Origin: Actinotalea subterranea
GTDB taxonomy: Bacteria > Actinomycetota > Actinomycetes > Actinomycetales > Cellulomonadaceae
Direction of reading: 5' to 3'
Assembly: GCF_008364845.1 (NCBI RefSeq)
Contig: NZ_VTTP01000002.1
Location: 186,001 to 250,000 of the forward strand
Length of the DNA stretch: 64,000 bases
In this document: positions 47,514 to 56,017 of the stretch, one piece after another
Position numbering within the stretch: the first letter of the stretch is position 1
How the letters are laid out: every line of letters starts with the position of its first letter
The notes under the pieces: model-generated
What the model was told of the DNA's origin: nothing
Seen by the model: only the letters and a program-made list of their open reading frames with translations
Database searches by the model: none
Translations under genes and position numbers: made by a program

Positions 47514-47547
47514 GCACGTGCCGACCGGGCCCGCGCTCCGGGCTACG

Positions 47548-48684
47548 TCACGGGGGCGGCGGGGGCCAGGCTGAGCGCGGTCCCGCGAGCCCGCCGTGGT
47601 ACGGGCCTGTCGGGGTTCCCGCGTAGGGCACAGGCGGCACCCATCCGCGGCGTCCCGTGGGAGCGAGGTGGTCGGCGACCGTCGTCGACAGGCTGTGGAG
47701 GCCGCGCTCGAGCGGCCCGCGTCCGAGCAGCGCTCGCCACACGGTCGCGAACGCCACGCCGGTGACGACGAACGCGAGCAGGCGCGCGTTGCTCGGGTCC
47801 CACACGACCATCGGGCCCATCATGGCGATCACCAGGATGTGGCCCACGTACAGGGTCAGCGCGAGCGACCCCGTCGCCGCGAGCGGCGCCACGACCCGTC
47901 CGGCGTAGCGGGCCAGCAGCAGGCACAGTGCGAGCACGCAGAGCACGACGCCGACGTTCCCGGTGATCTCCGTCACCGTGTCCGCGTGGGGCTCGGCCGT
48001 CAGCAGCGCGCGGCGAAGCGTCTGGTCGGGCGCGATGCTCCGGACCGCCACGGCACCCACGCCATACCCCAGGACGGCCGTAGGGAAGCCGACGCCGAGC
48101 AGCACCAGCGGGGTGCGCGGGGCGAGCAGGTCCGTGCGCCCGACGGCCAGCCCCACGAGCAGGTACGCCATCCACGCGCCGGCGGGGTAGTGCTCACCGA
48201 CCAGGAGGTCGAGCCCAGGCGGGACACCGCCGAAAGGCCCTGAGGTGAACGCGTCCCGCACCACGACCACGACGGCGGAGCCCACGCTCGCGAACCCCGC
48301 GGCCGCGAGCAGCAGTGTGCGCGTCCTCCAGGTCAGCGCGACCGTGACCAGCGAGAACATGACCGCGTAGCCGGGCAGGATCACGGCGACGGGCGTCCCG
48401 AGCAACGAGAGCACGACGCCGAGCGGCAGCAGCGCGAGGGCCCGGACGACGATGCGCACGCGGGCGTGGTCGAGGGCCGCCCCGGACACGACTCGCGGGC
48501 CGCCGCTGAGGAACGCGGCGGACACACCGGCCAGCAGGGCGAAGCCCGCCGCCGACCGCCCGTCGGCCACCTGGAGCCAGCCTGTGCGCGTCCAGTCGCC
48601 GCCGGAGTCGTCGCCCAGGTGCGCCGCGAACATGCCGAGGACGGCGAGGCCCCGGGCCACGTCGACGCCCGCCACACGCTGCAC
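47548..48684 (-). CDS. DUF418/heparan acetyltransferase-like integral membrane protein
   Basis: 378 residues with about ten membrane helices. It opens with [23 protein letters not shown], the R-x-x-x-D-x-x-R-G pattern of DUF1624/DUF418 and acyltransferase-like proteins. The region [15 protein letters not shown] is the typical DUF418 end. The last 40 residues are a Pro/Gly-rich cytoplasmic tail. The reaction is unknown. The GTG start lies 6 nt after TACGCT, and its promoter faces that of the FAH-family gene. Confidence 0.85.
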   Translation of the reverse strand: MQRVAGVDVARGLAVLGMFAAHLGDDSGGDWTRTGWLQVADGRSAAGFALLAGVSAAFLSGGPRVVSGAALDHARVRIVVRALALLPLGVVLSLLGTPVAVILPGYAVMFSLVTVALTWRTRTLLLAAAGFASVGSAVVVVVRDAFTSGPFGGVPPGLDLLVGEHYPAGAWMAYLLVGLAVGRTDLLAPRTPLVLLGVGFPTAVLGYGVGAVAVRSIAPDQTLRRALLTAEPHADTVTEITGNVGVVLCVLALCLLLARYAGRVVAPLAATGSLALTLYVGHILVIAMMGPMVVWDPSNARLLAFVVTGVAFATVWRALLGRGPLERGLHSLSTTVADHLAPTGRRGWVPPVPYAGTPTGPYHGGLAGPRSAWPPPPP

Positions 48685-48690
48685 CGGGGC

Positions 48691-48711
48691 AGCGTACGAC
48701 GCGGATACGCT
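48691..48711. promoter_or_regulatory. Back-to-back leaderless promoters with mirrored TACGCT -10 boxes
   Basis: AGCGTA (48691-48696, read as TACGCT on the minus strand) and TACGCT (48706-48711, plus strand) form an inverted repeat 9 bp apart. Each ends 6 nt before a start codon, at 48684 (minus) and 48718 (plus). Confidence 0.6.
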
Positions 48712-48717
48712 GCGCAG

Positions 48718-49503
48718 ATGCGCATCGCGAGGTTCACGACGGGGGACGACCCCCGCTACGCCCTGGTCGACGGCGAGCCCGGCTCCGAGCAGCTGGTCGT
48801 CCTCACCGGTGACCCCATCTACATGCCCGTGCAGCCGACCGGCGAGCAGGTCCCGCTCGACCGGGACGACGTGCGGCTCCTCGCCCCGGTCATCCCGCGA
48901 TCCAAGATCATCGGCGTCGGGCGCAACTACGCCGAGCACGCCGCGGAGCTGGGCAACGAGGTCCCCGCCCAGCCGCTGCTGTTCCTCAAGCCCAACACGA
49001 GCGTGATCGGCCCGGACGACCCCATCGTGCTGCCCGCCTGGTCGCAGGAGGTCCACCACGAGGCCGAGCTCGCCGTCGTCATCGGCAAGGTCACGCGCGA
49101 CGTCTCGCCCGAGAAGGCGCTCGCGCAGGTGTTCGGGTTCACGGTCGCGAACGACGTGACGGCCAGGGACGTGCAGCGCACCGACGGCCAGTGGGCGCGG
49201 GCCAAGGGCTTCGACTCCTCCTGCCCGCTGGGCCCCTGGGTCGTGCCCGGGCTCGACGTGGACGACCTCGGGGTCAGCGCACGCGTCAACGGTGAGGTCC
49301 GGCAGGACGGCCGCACCTCGCAGATGATCTTCGACGTCGCGCACCTCGTCTCCTACGTGAGCGAGGCGTTCACGCTCCTGCCCGGCGACGTCATCCTCAC
49401 CGGGACGCCCGCGGGCGTCGGCCCAGTGGTGCACGGCGACGTCGTCGAGATCGAGGTCGAGGACATCGGCGTGCTGCGGAACCCGGTCATCCGGCGCGAC
49501 TGA
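48718..49503 (+). CDS. Fumarylacetoacetate hydrolase family protein
   Basis: 261 residues. The FAH fold is shown by [48 protein letters not shown] and NDVTARDVQ. The Glu and Asp residues in these segments bind Mg or Ca. Members cleave beta-diketo acids or decarboxylate oxaloacetate or act on catechol pathway products. The exact substrate cannot be read. The gene lies upstream of gltX on the same strand, a common actinobacterial order. Confidence 0.92.
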   Translation: MRIARFTTGDDPRYALVDGEPGSEQLVVLTGDPIYMPVQPTGEQVPLDRDDVRLLAPVIPRSKIIGVGRNYAEHAAELGNEVPAQPLLFLKPNTSVIGPDDPIVLPAWSQEVHHEAELAVVIGKVTRDVSPEKALAQVFGFTVANDVTARDVQRTDGQWARAKGFDSSCPLGPWVVPGLDVDDLGVSARVNGEVRQDGRTSQMIFDVAHLVSYVSEAFTLLPGDVILTGTPAGVGPVVHGDVVEIEVEDIGVLRNPVIRRD

Positions 49504-49540
49504 CGGGCCGTGCGGGCGCCGCCGCTAGGCTGGGAGGACC

Positions 49541-51076
49541 ATGCCTGAGAACCTCGCGACCCCGTCCAGCCACCCCACGACGGCCGAGGGCTCGGCCGTC
49601 CGCGTGCGCTTCTGCCCCTCACCGACCGGCACGCCCCACGTCGGCCTCATCCGCACGGCCCTGTTCAACTGGGCCTACGCGCGGCACGTCGGCGGCACGT
49701 TCGTCTTCCGCATCGAGGACACCGACGCCGCGCGTGACAGCGAGGAGAGCTACCAGCAGCTCCTCGAGGCGCTGCGGTGGCTCGGCCTGGACTGGGACGA
49801 GGGCGTCGAGGTCGGCGGCCCGCACGAGCCGTACCGCCAGTCGCAGCGCCTGGACGTCTACGCCGACGTCGCGCGGCGCCTCCTCGAGGCCGGCTTCGCG
49901 TACGAGTCGTTCTCGACGCCCGAGGAGGTCGAGGCCCGGCACCGTGCCGCCGGCCGCGACCCCAAGCTCGGCTACGACGGCTTCGACCGGGACCTGAGCG
50001 AGGAGCAGAAGGCCGCCTACCGCGCGGAGGGCCGCGAGGCGACCCTGCGCATCCGGATGCCCGACGACGACGTGGTCTTCACCGACATGATCCGCGGCGA
50101 GCTGACCTTCAAGGCCGGCTCGGTGCCCGACTTCGTGATCGTCCGCGGCAACGGCCAGCCGTTGTACACGCTGACCAACCCGGTCGACGACGCCCTCATG
50201 GGCATCACCCACGTGCTGCGCGGCGAGGACCTGCTCTCCTCGACCCCGCGTCAGACGGTGCTGTACCGCGCGCTCATGGCGATCGGCGTCGCGACCGTCG
50301 AGCCCGTGTACGGCCACCTGCCGTACGTCATGGGGGAGGGCAACAAGAAGCTCTCCAAGCGGGACCCCGAGTCCAACGTGTTCCTCCACCGCGACCGGGG
50401 CTTCACCCCCGAGGGGCTGCTCAACTACCTGGCCCTGCTCGGCTGGGGCTTCTCCGCGGACCGCGACATCTTCAGCGTCGCCGAGATGATCGCCGCGTTC
50501 GACGTCGCCGACGTCAACCCCAACCCCGCGCGGTTCGACCTCAAGAAGGCCGAGGCCATCAACGCGGCGCACGTGCGGCTCCTCGCCCCCGAGGTGTTCC
50601 GTGAGCGCCTCGTCCCGTACCTGCACGGTGCGGGTCTCGTCTCCGCGGCGACGTACGCCGACCTGACGGCGCACGAACGCGGGATCCTCGACGTCGCGGC
50701 GCCCCTCGTCCAGGAGCGCATGAACCTGCTCGGCGAGGTCGTCGGCATGCTCGGCTTCCTCTTCGTCACCGACGACGCCCTCGTGGTCGAGGACGAGGCC
50801 CGTGCGGGGCTGCGCGAGGGTGCCGCCGAGGTGCTCGACGCCGCGACCGCCGCGCTCGAGCCGATCCCGGCGGACGCCTTCACGACGGCCGCGACCCAGG
50901 AGGCCCTGACCGGCGCCCTCGTCGACGGCCTCGGCATCAAGCCGCGCCTCGCGTTCACGCCGCTGCGCACCGCCGTCTCGGGTCGCCGGGTGTCCCCGCC
51001 GCTGTTCGAGTCGATGGAGATCCTCGGCAAGGAGTCCACGCTCACACGCGTCGCCGCGCTGCGCGCCTCCCTGTGA
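49541..51076 (+). CDS. gltX: Glutamyl-tRNA synthetase
   Basis: 511 residues, class I. The HIGH-type motif is PTGTPHVG at about 28-35 and the KMSKS-type motif is [11 protein letters not shown] at about 270. It charges tRNA-Glu, such as the one encoded at 55083-55155, and in organisms lacking GlnRS also tRNA-Gln for later amidation. TAGGCT (49526-49531) and GGGAGG (49533-49538) lie just before the ATG, so the mRNA leader is very short but has a ribosome site. The stop overlaps the GTG of the HAD gene (GTGA). Confidence 0.97.
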   Translation: MPENLATPSSHPTTAEGSAVRVRFCPSPTGTPHVGLIRTALFNWAYARHVGGTFVFRIEDTDAARDSEESYQQLLEALRWLGLDWDEGVEVGGPHEPYRQSQRLDVYADVARRLLEAGFAYESFSTPEEVEARHRAAGRDPKLGYDGFDRDLSEEQKAAYRAEGREATLRIRMPDDDVVFTDMIRGELTFKAGSVPDFVIVRGNGQPLYTLTNPVDDALMGITHVLRGEDLLSSTPRQTVLYRALMAIGVATVEPVYGHLPYVMGEGNKKLSKRDPESNVFLHRDRGFTPEGLLNYLALLGWGFSADRDIFSVAEMIAAFDVADVNPNPARFDLKKAEAINAAHVRLLAPEVFRERLVPYLHGAGLVSAATYADLTAHERGILDVAAPLVQERMNLLGEVVGMLGFLFVTDDALVVEDEARAGLREGAAEVLDAATAALEPIPADAFTTAATQEALTGALVDGLGIKPRLAFTPLRTAVSGRRVSPPLFESMEILGKESTLTRVAALRASL

Positions 51077-51843
51077 CGGCTGCCGGCCCGTCCTGGGCAG
51101 GCGCCGTCGACGGCGTCCTCTTCGACATCGACGACACGCTCGTCGACACGCGCGGGGCCTTCGGCGCGGCCCTCGCCGACGTCGCCCGGACGTACCTGCC
51201 GCACCTCGGCCCGGAGCGCCTCGCCGACGTCGTGGCCGCGTGGCGGGCCGACCCTGCGCGGCACTACGAGCGGTACACGCGCGGCGAGGTCACGTACCGC
51301 GACCAGCGCCTCGCCCGCGCGAACTCCCTGCACGACCAGTTCGGCGGCGTCGTGCTCGACGACGCGTCGTTCGACGCCTGGAACGAGGTCTTCGAGCGCG
51401 GGTTCAGCGCGGCGTGGGCCGCGCACCCGGAGGCGCACGACGTCGTCGACCGGCTCATCGGCGCAGGCCTCGCGGTCGGCGCGCTGACGAACGCCGCGGT
51501 GGCCTACCAGACCGGCAAGCTCGCCCGCGCGGGCCTGGACCACCGGGTCCCGGTGCTCGTGGGCGTCGACACCCTCGGCGTCGGCAAACCCGACCCCCGG
51601 GTGTTCGTGGAGGCGTGCCGGCGGCTCGGCACCGACCCCGCGCGCACCGTCTACGTGGGCGACGAGCTCGACGTCGACGCCCGCGCGGCGGTCGCCGCAG
51701 GCCTCCGGGGTGTCTGGGTCGACAGGCCCGGCCCCCGCCGGGTCACGATTCCCGACGACCACATCCGCGCGGCCCGCGACGCCGGCGTCCGGGTCGTCCC
51801 GAGCCTCACGGAGCTCCCCGAGCTCCTAGCCCTGCCGACCTGA
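51073..51843 (+). CDS. HAD superfamily phosphatase
   Basis: 256 residues. Motif I is [12 protein letters not shown] with the nucleophile Asp. Motif II lies in VGALTNAA, the lysine in VGKPDPRVF and the acidic motif IV in [10 protein letters not shown]. An alpha-helical cap of about 90 residues follows motif I, as in HAD-IA phosphatases. The substrate is unknown. It overlaps gltX by 4 bp (GTGA) and is followed by the palindromic repeats. Confidence 0.92.
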   Translation: MTAAGPSWAGAVDGVLFDIDDTLVDTRGAFGAALADVARTYLPHLGPERLADVVAAWRADPARHYERYTRGEVTYRDQRLARANSLHDQFGGVVLDDASFDAWNEVFERGFSAAWAAHPEAHDVVDRLIGAGLAVGALTNAAVAYQTGKLARAGLDHRVPVLVGVDTLGVGKPDPRVFVEACRRLGTDPARTVYVGDELDVDARAAVAAGLRGVWVDRPGPRRVTIPDDHIRAARDAGVRVVPSLTELPELLALPT

Positions 51844-51873
51844 CCTCGAAGCCTGACCCCCGCGCCCCGGCCC

Positions 51874-51936
51874 ACCACCGCTGAGGTCGGCCCTTCGCGC
51901 CGAGGTCGCCCGTTGGGCGGGCCGACCTCGACGCGG
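51874..51936. repeat. REP-like palindromic unit, copy 1
   Basis: This 63-bp unit is repeated 111 bp downstream. It carries a 10-bp inverted repeat (GAGGTCGGCC at 51883-51892, GGCCGACCTC at 51920-51929) and an inner one (CGAGGTCG at 51901-51908, CGACCTCG at 51923-51930). It lies between two convergent genes and could end transcription in both directions. Confidence 0.8.
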
Positions 51937-51984
51937 AGGACCGAACTCGGCGCAGGGACCGACGTGCTCGCGGGGGGCCGGTCA

Positions 51985-52047
51985 ACCACCGCTGAGGTCG
52001 GCCTCTCGTGCCGAGGTCGCCCGTTGGGCGGGCCGACCTCGACGCGG
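51985..52047. repeat. REP-like palindromic unit, copy 2
   Basis: Nearly the same as copy 1; the differences I see are in the loop-side segment (CCCTTCGCG against CCTCTCGTG). A third partial copy, GGGCCGACCTCGACGC, follows at about 52049-52064. Confidence 0.8.
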
Positions 52048-52102
52048 CGGGCCGACCTCGACGCACTGGATCGTGGTCGGGGCGAGCGGGTAGGGGTGCG
52101 CG

Positions 52103-52900
52103 TCAGAGGTCGAGGCCGATGACGACCGCGGCGCTCAGTGCGACGACGACGATGACCGTGCGCAGCACGGGCGCCGGGATGCGTCGGCCCAGGCGGGCGC
52201 CGAGGATGCCGCCGACGGCTGACCCGATCGCGATGAGGACGGCGACCTGCCAGTCGACCGCGCCACCCACGACGAAGACGACCGCGGAGACGAGGTTCGC
52301 GACCCCGGCGAGCACGTTCTTGGCGCCGTTGGCCCGCTGCAGGTCGGTCGTCCACGCGATGCCGAGCAGGGCGAGGAGCACGACGCCTTGCGCGGCCCCG
52401 AAGTAGCCGCCGTACACGCCCGTCGCGCCGACGCCGAGCATGAGCCCGACGGTCAGCGGCCGGGTCGAGATGTCGGTGTGCTGCGCCGGGCCGGCTGCCG
52501 GGTCGGGAGCTGCGGAGCGCCGTCGCAGCCAGGCGGCGACCCGGGGTTGCACCGCTGCGAGGACGGCGGCCAGGACCAGCAACCACGGCACGACCGACGT
52601 GAAGGTCTCGGCCGGCGCGACGAGGAGCAGGAGCCCGCCGAGGACCCCGCCGACGGCCGAGAGCACGGCCATGGTCGCCACGGTCCGCCAGCGGCCGGCG
52701 AGCTCCCTGCGGTAGCCCCACGCCCCTGTCACGGCGGCGGGCACGAGGCCGACGGTGTTGGACACGTTGGCGGTGAGCGGCGGGATGCCGAGCCACACGA
52801 GCAGCGGGAAGGTGATGAGCGTCCCCGCCCCGACGATCGTGTTGATCGTGCCGGCGAGGACGCCCGCGAGCAGGACGAGGACGAGCTCGACGGGGGCCAT
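52103..52900 (-). CDS. TauE/SafE family sulfite or organosulfur exporter
   Basis: 265 residues with about eight membrane helices. The family features are NTIVGAGTLITFPLLVWLGIPPLTANVSNTVGL (core GAGTLITFP) and the second-half repeat TGVYGGYFGAAQGVVLL. Members export sulfite, sulfoacetate or related anions. The ATG at 52900 overlaps the stop codon of the gamma-glutamyltransferase gene (TGATG), so the two are translated in a coupled way. Confidence 0.92.
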   Translation of the reverse strand: MAPVELVLVLLAGVLAGTINTIVGAGTLITFPLLVWLGIPPLTANVSNTVGLVPAAVTGAWGYRRELAGRWRTVATMAVLSAVGGVLGGLLLLVAPAETFTSVVPWLLVLAAVLAAVQPRVAAWLRRRSAAPDPAAGPAQHTDISTRPLTVGLMLGVGATGVYGGYFGAAQGVVLLALLGIAWTTDLQRANGAKNVLAGVANLVSAVVFVVGGAVDWQVAVLIAIGSAVGGILGARLGRRIPAPVLRTVIVVVALSAAVVIGLDL

Positions 52901-54768
52901 CAGCGGCCCACCGCGTAGGCCTGCATGCCGCGAGGCGTCGCGGCGGCGTGGAGCATCCCGTCGGCTCCCCGCGCGGCCGCCGTGAGGCGTCCGAGGGACC
53001 ACGGGCCCGTGACCGTGAGCGCGTGCCCCCGGCGTCGGAGGTCGTCGAGCACGTCCCTGCCGAGGCGCTCCTCGGCGTGCAGGCCGCGCAGCTCGATCTC
53101 CCGCGGGTCGAAGGAGGAGACGAGGTGCGTCGTGTGCCAGGTCGGGGCGTCGATCGCCTCCTGCAGCCCCATGCCGAACACGAGGTGGTTGAGCAGGAAC
53201 GGCAGCTGCCACTGGTCCTGCTGGTCCCCGCCCGGTGTCCCGCACGCGATCTCCGGCGCGCCGTCCCGGAGCACGAGCGTCGGGCTCAGGGTGGTGCGCG
53301 GGCGTCGGCCGGGGCCGAGCGAGCCGGGCAGCCCCTGCTCGACCCAGAACATCTGCGCGCGCGTCGGCAGCTGGAAGCCCAGCGACCCGATCACGGGTGA
53401 GCTCTGCAGCCAGCCGCCGCTGGGCGTGACGGACACGACGTTGCCGTGCCGGTCGACGACGTCGAGGTGGCACGTGTCGCCGCGGACCGTCCCGTCACGT
53501 CCCACGGCGGGGTCCGTCCCGGTGTCGCTCGGGGCGAACGTCGGCTCGCCCGCGCCCGCGACCGCGTGGCGGCTCCCGGACGTGGAGCCCGACGCGCGGC
53601 GTGCGCGCTCGACCTCGGCGTGCACGCGTGCGGGGAGGCGTGGCTCGACGCCGTCCGGGCTGCCGGGTCGCAGCTCGTCGGACGCGTCGGCGTCGATGAG
53701 CTCGCGGCGCCGGGCGGCGTAGCCGGGGGAGAGGAGTGCGTCGATCGGGACGTCGGTGTGGTCCGGGTCCCCGTACCAGGCGTCGCGGTCGGCGAACGCG
53801 AGCTTCGCGCCCTCGACCACGGCGTGCACGAGCTCGGCGGAACCGGGCCGGGTGTCCGCGAGGTCCGTGCCGTCGAGGAGGGCGAGCTGTTGGAGCAGCA
53901 CCGGGCCCTGACCCCAGGGGCCGGTCTTGGCGATGGTCCGGCCGGCGAAGTCGAGAGTCGCGGGGCGCTCCTCGCGGACGCGCCAGCCGGCGAGGTCGGC
54001 GCGGCTCAGCAGCCCCCGGTGCGCGCGCCCGGTCGAGTCGACGACGCTGCGGGAGGAGGACGCCGCGATCGCGTCGGCGACGAAGCCCTCGTAGAACGCA
54101 CTGCGGGCGGCCTCGATCTGCGCGTCGCGGTCCGGCCCGGCGGCCTCGGCCTCGTGCACCAGCCGCTCGAGCGTGCGTGCCAGGTCGGGGTTGCTGAAGC
54201 GGCTCATGGGGGCGGGGACTCGCCCGCCGGGGAGGTAGACCTCTGCCGAGGTGGGCCAGTGCTCGCTGAACATGTCGGCGACGCGCGCGATCGTCGCCGA
54301 CGCCTGCGCCAGGAGCGGGTACCCGTGCCTGGCGTAGCCGATCGCCGGTGCGAGGACGTCCGCGACCCGCCAGGTGCCGTACCTGGCGAGCAGGTCCATC
54401 CAGGTGCCGAAGGCGCCGGGGACGACGGCGGCGAGCAGCCCGGTGCCGGGCACGTGGTCGAGGCCGAGGTCGGCGAAGGCCTGCGCGGTGGCGGCGGCGG
54501 GCGCAGGCCCCTGCCCGGCAAGGACGAACGGCTCGCCCGACGGCGCCAGGCAGCCGATGACGGGCACGTCGCCGCCGAGACCGTTGAGGTGCGGCTCGAC
54601 GACGTGGAGGACCATGCCCGTGGTCACGGCAGCGTCGAACGCGTTGCCACCCTGCTCGAGCACGGCCATGCCGCTCTGCGACGCGAGCCAGTGGGTCGAC
54701 GCCACCATGCCGTGCGTCCCGACGATCTCGGGTCGGGTGGTGAAGGCGGGAGAGGTCACGCCCGGCAT
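52900..54768 (-). CDS. Gamma-glutamyltransferase family protein
   Basis: 622 residues, an Ntn-hydrolase precursor. The region HGMVASTHWLASQSGMAVLEQGGNAFDAAV begins the large subunit. The self-cleaving and catalytic Thr lies in RGDTCHLDVVDRHGN near residue 426. An insertion of about 50 low-complexity residues precedes this Thr. No signal peptide is visible, unlike E. coli Ggt, so the enzyme may be cytoplasmic. It would split gamma-glutamyl bonds. It is followed directly by the TauE gene, a pairing that suggests sulfur-compound turnover (inference). Confidence 0.93.
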   Translation of the reverse strand: MPGVTSPAFTTRPEIVGTHGMVASTHWLASQSGMAVLEQGGNAFDAAVTTGMVLHVVEPHLNGLGGDVPVIGCLAPSGEPFVLAGQGPAPAAATAQAFADLGLDHVPGTGLLAAVVPGAFGTWMDLLARYGTWRVADVLAPAIGYARHGYPLLAQASATIARVADMFSEHWPTSAEVYLPGGRVPAPMSRFSNPDLARTLERLVHEAEAAGPDRDAQIEAARSAFYEGFVADAIAASSSRSVVDSTGRAHRGLLSRADLAGWRVREERPATLDFAGRTIAKTGPWGQGPVLLQQLALLDGTDLADTRPGSAELVHAVVEGAKLAFADRDAWYGDPDHTDVPIDALLSPGYAARRRELIDADASDELRPGSPDGVEPRLPARVHAEVERARRASGSTSGSRHAVAGAGEPTFAPSDTGTDPAVGRDGTVRGDTCHLDVVDRHGNVVSVTPSGGWLQSSPVIGSLGFQLPTRAQMFWVEQGLPGSLGPGRRPRTTLSPTLVLRDGAPEIACGTPGGDQQDQWQLPFLLNHLVFGMGLQEAIDAPTWHTTHLVSSFDPREIELRGLHAEERLGRDVLDDLRRRGHALTVTGPWSLGRLTAAARGADGMLHAAATPRGMQAYAVGR

Positions 54769-54820
54769 GGTCGCACCTCGCGCGCCGGAGCGCCGACGGC
54801 GCGCGGCTCCGCTGCTCGTT

Positions 54821-54849
54821 TTGGTGGGACCGGTGCACTCGGGTAGAGT
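54821..54849 (+). promoter_or_regulatory. Promoter of the tRNA-Gln/tRNA-Glu unit
   Basis: TTGGTG (54821-54826) and TAGAGT (54844-54849) with a 17-bp spacer lie 67 bp upstream of tRNA-Gln. Confidence 0.55.
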
Positions 54850-54916
54850 TCCCCGCCGGTACGAGGTCCGGATCTGGGACGTGCGTGAGCACGGACGGAT
54901 CGGGCCGGATACCCCA

Positions 54917-54988
54917 TGGGGTATGGTGTAATTGGCAGCACGAGTGATTCTGGTTCACTTAGTCTAGGTTCGAGTCCTGGTACCCCAG
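54917..54988 (+). tRNA. tRNA-Gln (anticodon CUG)
   Basis: A 72-base cloverleaf without encoded CCA. The acceptor stem pairs TGGGGTA (54917-54923) with TACCCCA (54981-54987). The anticodon stem AGTGA/TCACT encloses the loop TTCTGGT, giving anticodon CTG for CAG codons. The T-loop GGTTCGAGTCC is standard. Confidence 0.97.
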
Positions 54989-55082
54989 CGTTCATCGCGC
55001 GCTGCGACAGTGGTCATCGGCCCGGTGAACATGCTGTAAGGTTTCCGAGTCCCGATCCCTTCCGGGGGTCAGGAATCGCTAG

Positions 55083-55155
55083 GCCCCCATCGTCTAGTGG
55101 CCTAGGACGCCGCCCTCTCACGGCGGTAACAGGGGTTCGAATCCCCTTGGGGGTA
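55083..55155 (+). tRNA. tRNA-Glu (anticodon CUC)
   Basis: A 73-base cloverleaf. The acceptor stem pairs GCCCCCA (55083-55089) with TGGGGGT (55148-55154). The anticodon stem CCGCC/GGCGG encloses CTCTCAC, giving anticodon CTC for GAG codons. It follows tRNA-Gln after 94 bp and ends just before a terminator. Confidence 0.97.
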
Positions 55156-55161
55156 CGGAAG

Positions 55162-55190
55162 AGGCCCGGTCACCACTGGTGACCGGGCCT
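55162..55190. terminator. Bidirectional terminator between tRNA-Glu and the IclR-type gene
   Basis: A perfect 13-bp stem, AGGCCCGGTCACC (55162-55174) with GGTGACCGGGCCT (55178-55190), loop ACT. It lies 7 bp after tRNA-Glu and 15 bp beyond the stop of the convergent regulator gene. Confidence 0.8.
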
Positions 55191-55204
55191 CCGTCATGTC
55201 CGGG

Positions 55205-55924
55205 CTACTCCGCGGTGCGGCGCAGGACCTCGGTGAGGCGGTTGGCGGCCGCGACGACGGCGCCCGCGTGCAGGCGGCCGGGCTGGCGGCTCAGCCGCTC
55301 GACCGGGCCGGAGATCGACACGGCGGCGACGACGCGTCCCGACGGCCCGCGCACCGGGGCGGACACGGAGGCCACGCCGGCCTCGCGCTCGGAGACCGAC
55401 TGGGCCCAGCCGCGACGTCGGACGCCCGAGAGGATCGTCGCCGTGAACTTGGCGCCCTGCAGACCGCGGTGCAGACGGTCCGGCTCCTCCCAGGCCAGGA
55501 GGATCTGGGCGGCGGAGCCCGCCTGCATGGTCAGCGTGGCGCCGACCGGGATCGAGTCGCGCAGGCCGATCGGCCGCTCGGCAGCCGCGACGCAGATGCG
55601 CTGGTCGCCCTGACGGCGGTACAGCTGCGCGCTCTCGTTGCAGTGGTCGCGCAGCGCGGCGAGCACGGGGTTGGCCGCGGCCAGCAGGCGGTCCTCGCCC
55701 GCTGCCGTGCTCAGCTCGGACAGGCGTGGGCCGAGCACGAACCGGCCCTGCATGTCCCGTGCGACGAGGCGGTGGTGCTCGAGGGCGACGGCCAGTCGGT
55801 GCGCGGTCGGTCGGGCAAGATGGGTGGCGGCGACGAGCTGCGCGAGCGTCGCAGGTCCGGCCTCCAGGGCACTGAGTACCGAGGCGGCCTTGTCCAGGAC
55901 GCCGACTCCGCTAGAGTTGTCCAT
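55205..55924 (-). CDS. ndgR: IclR-family regulator of leucine genes (NdgR/LtbR-like)
   Basis: 239 residues. The N-terminal winged helix begins at VGVLDKAASVLSALEAGPATLAQLV (core GPATLAQLVAATHLARPTAHRL) and the C-terminal effector domain contains GRFVLGPRLSEL and RRGWAQSVSEREAGVASVSAPV. Divergent orientation from leuCD is the hallmark of NdgR in Streptomyces and LtbR in Corynebacterium, which repress or activate leuCD and leuB (family knowledge). CAATAT on the minus strand ends 6 nt before the ATG. An inverted repeat lies directly upstream. Confidence 0.9.
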   Translation of the reverse strand: MDNSSGVGVLDKAASVLSALEAGPATLAQLVAATHLARPTAHRLAVALEHHRLVARDMQGRFVLGPRLSELSTAAGEDRLLAAANPVLAALRDHCNESAQLYRRQGDQRICVAAAERPIGLRDSIPVGATLTMQAGSAAQILLAWEEPDRLHRGLQGAKFTATILSGVRRRGWAQSVSEREAGVASVSAPVRGPSGRVVAAVSISGPVERLSRQPGRLHAGAVVAAANRLTEVLRRTAE

Positions 55925-55936
55925 AGGTCGATATTG

Positions 55937-55957
55937 GCGTCTCGCGCACTGAGACGC
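55937..55957. promoter_or_regulatory. Inverted repeat in the ndgR-leuC intergenic region, candidate NdgR operator
   Basis: GCGTCTC (55937-55943) and GAGACGC (55951-55957) are perfect 7-bp arms around a 7-nt spacer. The site abuts the presumed -10 box of ndgR (CAATAT on the minus strand, 55936-55931) and lies upstream of TTGACC (55974-55979), a -35-like hexamer for leuC. Confidence 0.55.
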
Positions 55958-56017
55958 AAGTGACGCGGCCGAATTGACCTCGGGGACCACCCGGGTGGAC
56001 GACTGGAAGGAACGCTC

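Noticed and set aside
51874-52064. A CRISPR-like array
   Set aside because: Only two full units, 63 bp long with internal palindromes and one 48-bp gap, and no cas genes. REP-like units explain it better.
54917-55155. A prophage or genomic island attached at the tRNA genes
   Set aside because: The flanking genes are ordinary and there is no integrase or long repeat of a tRNA end. Only a 7-bp flank copy is seen.
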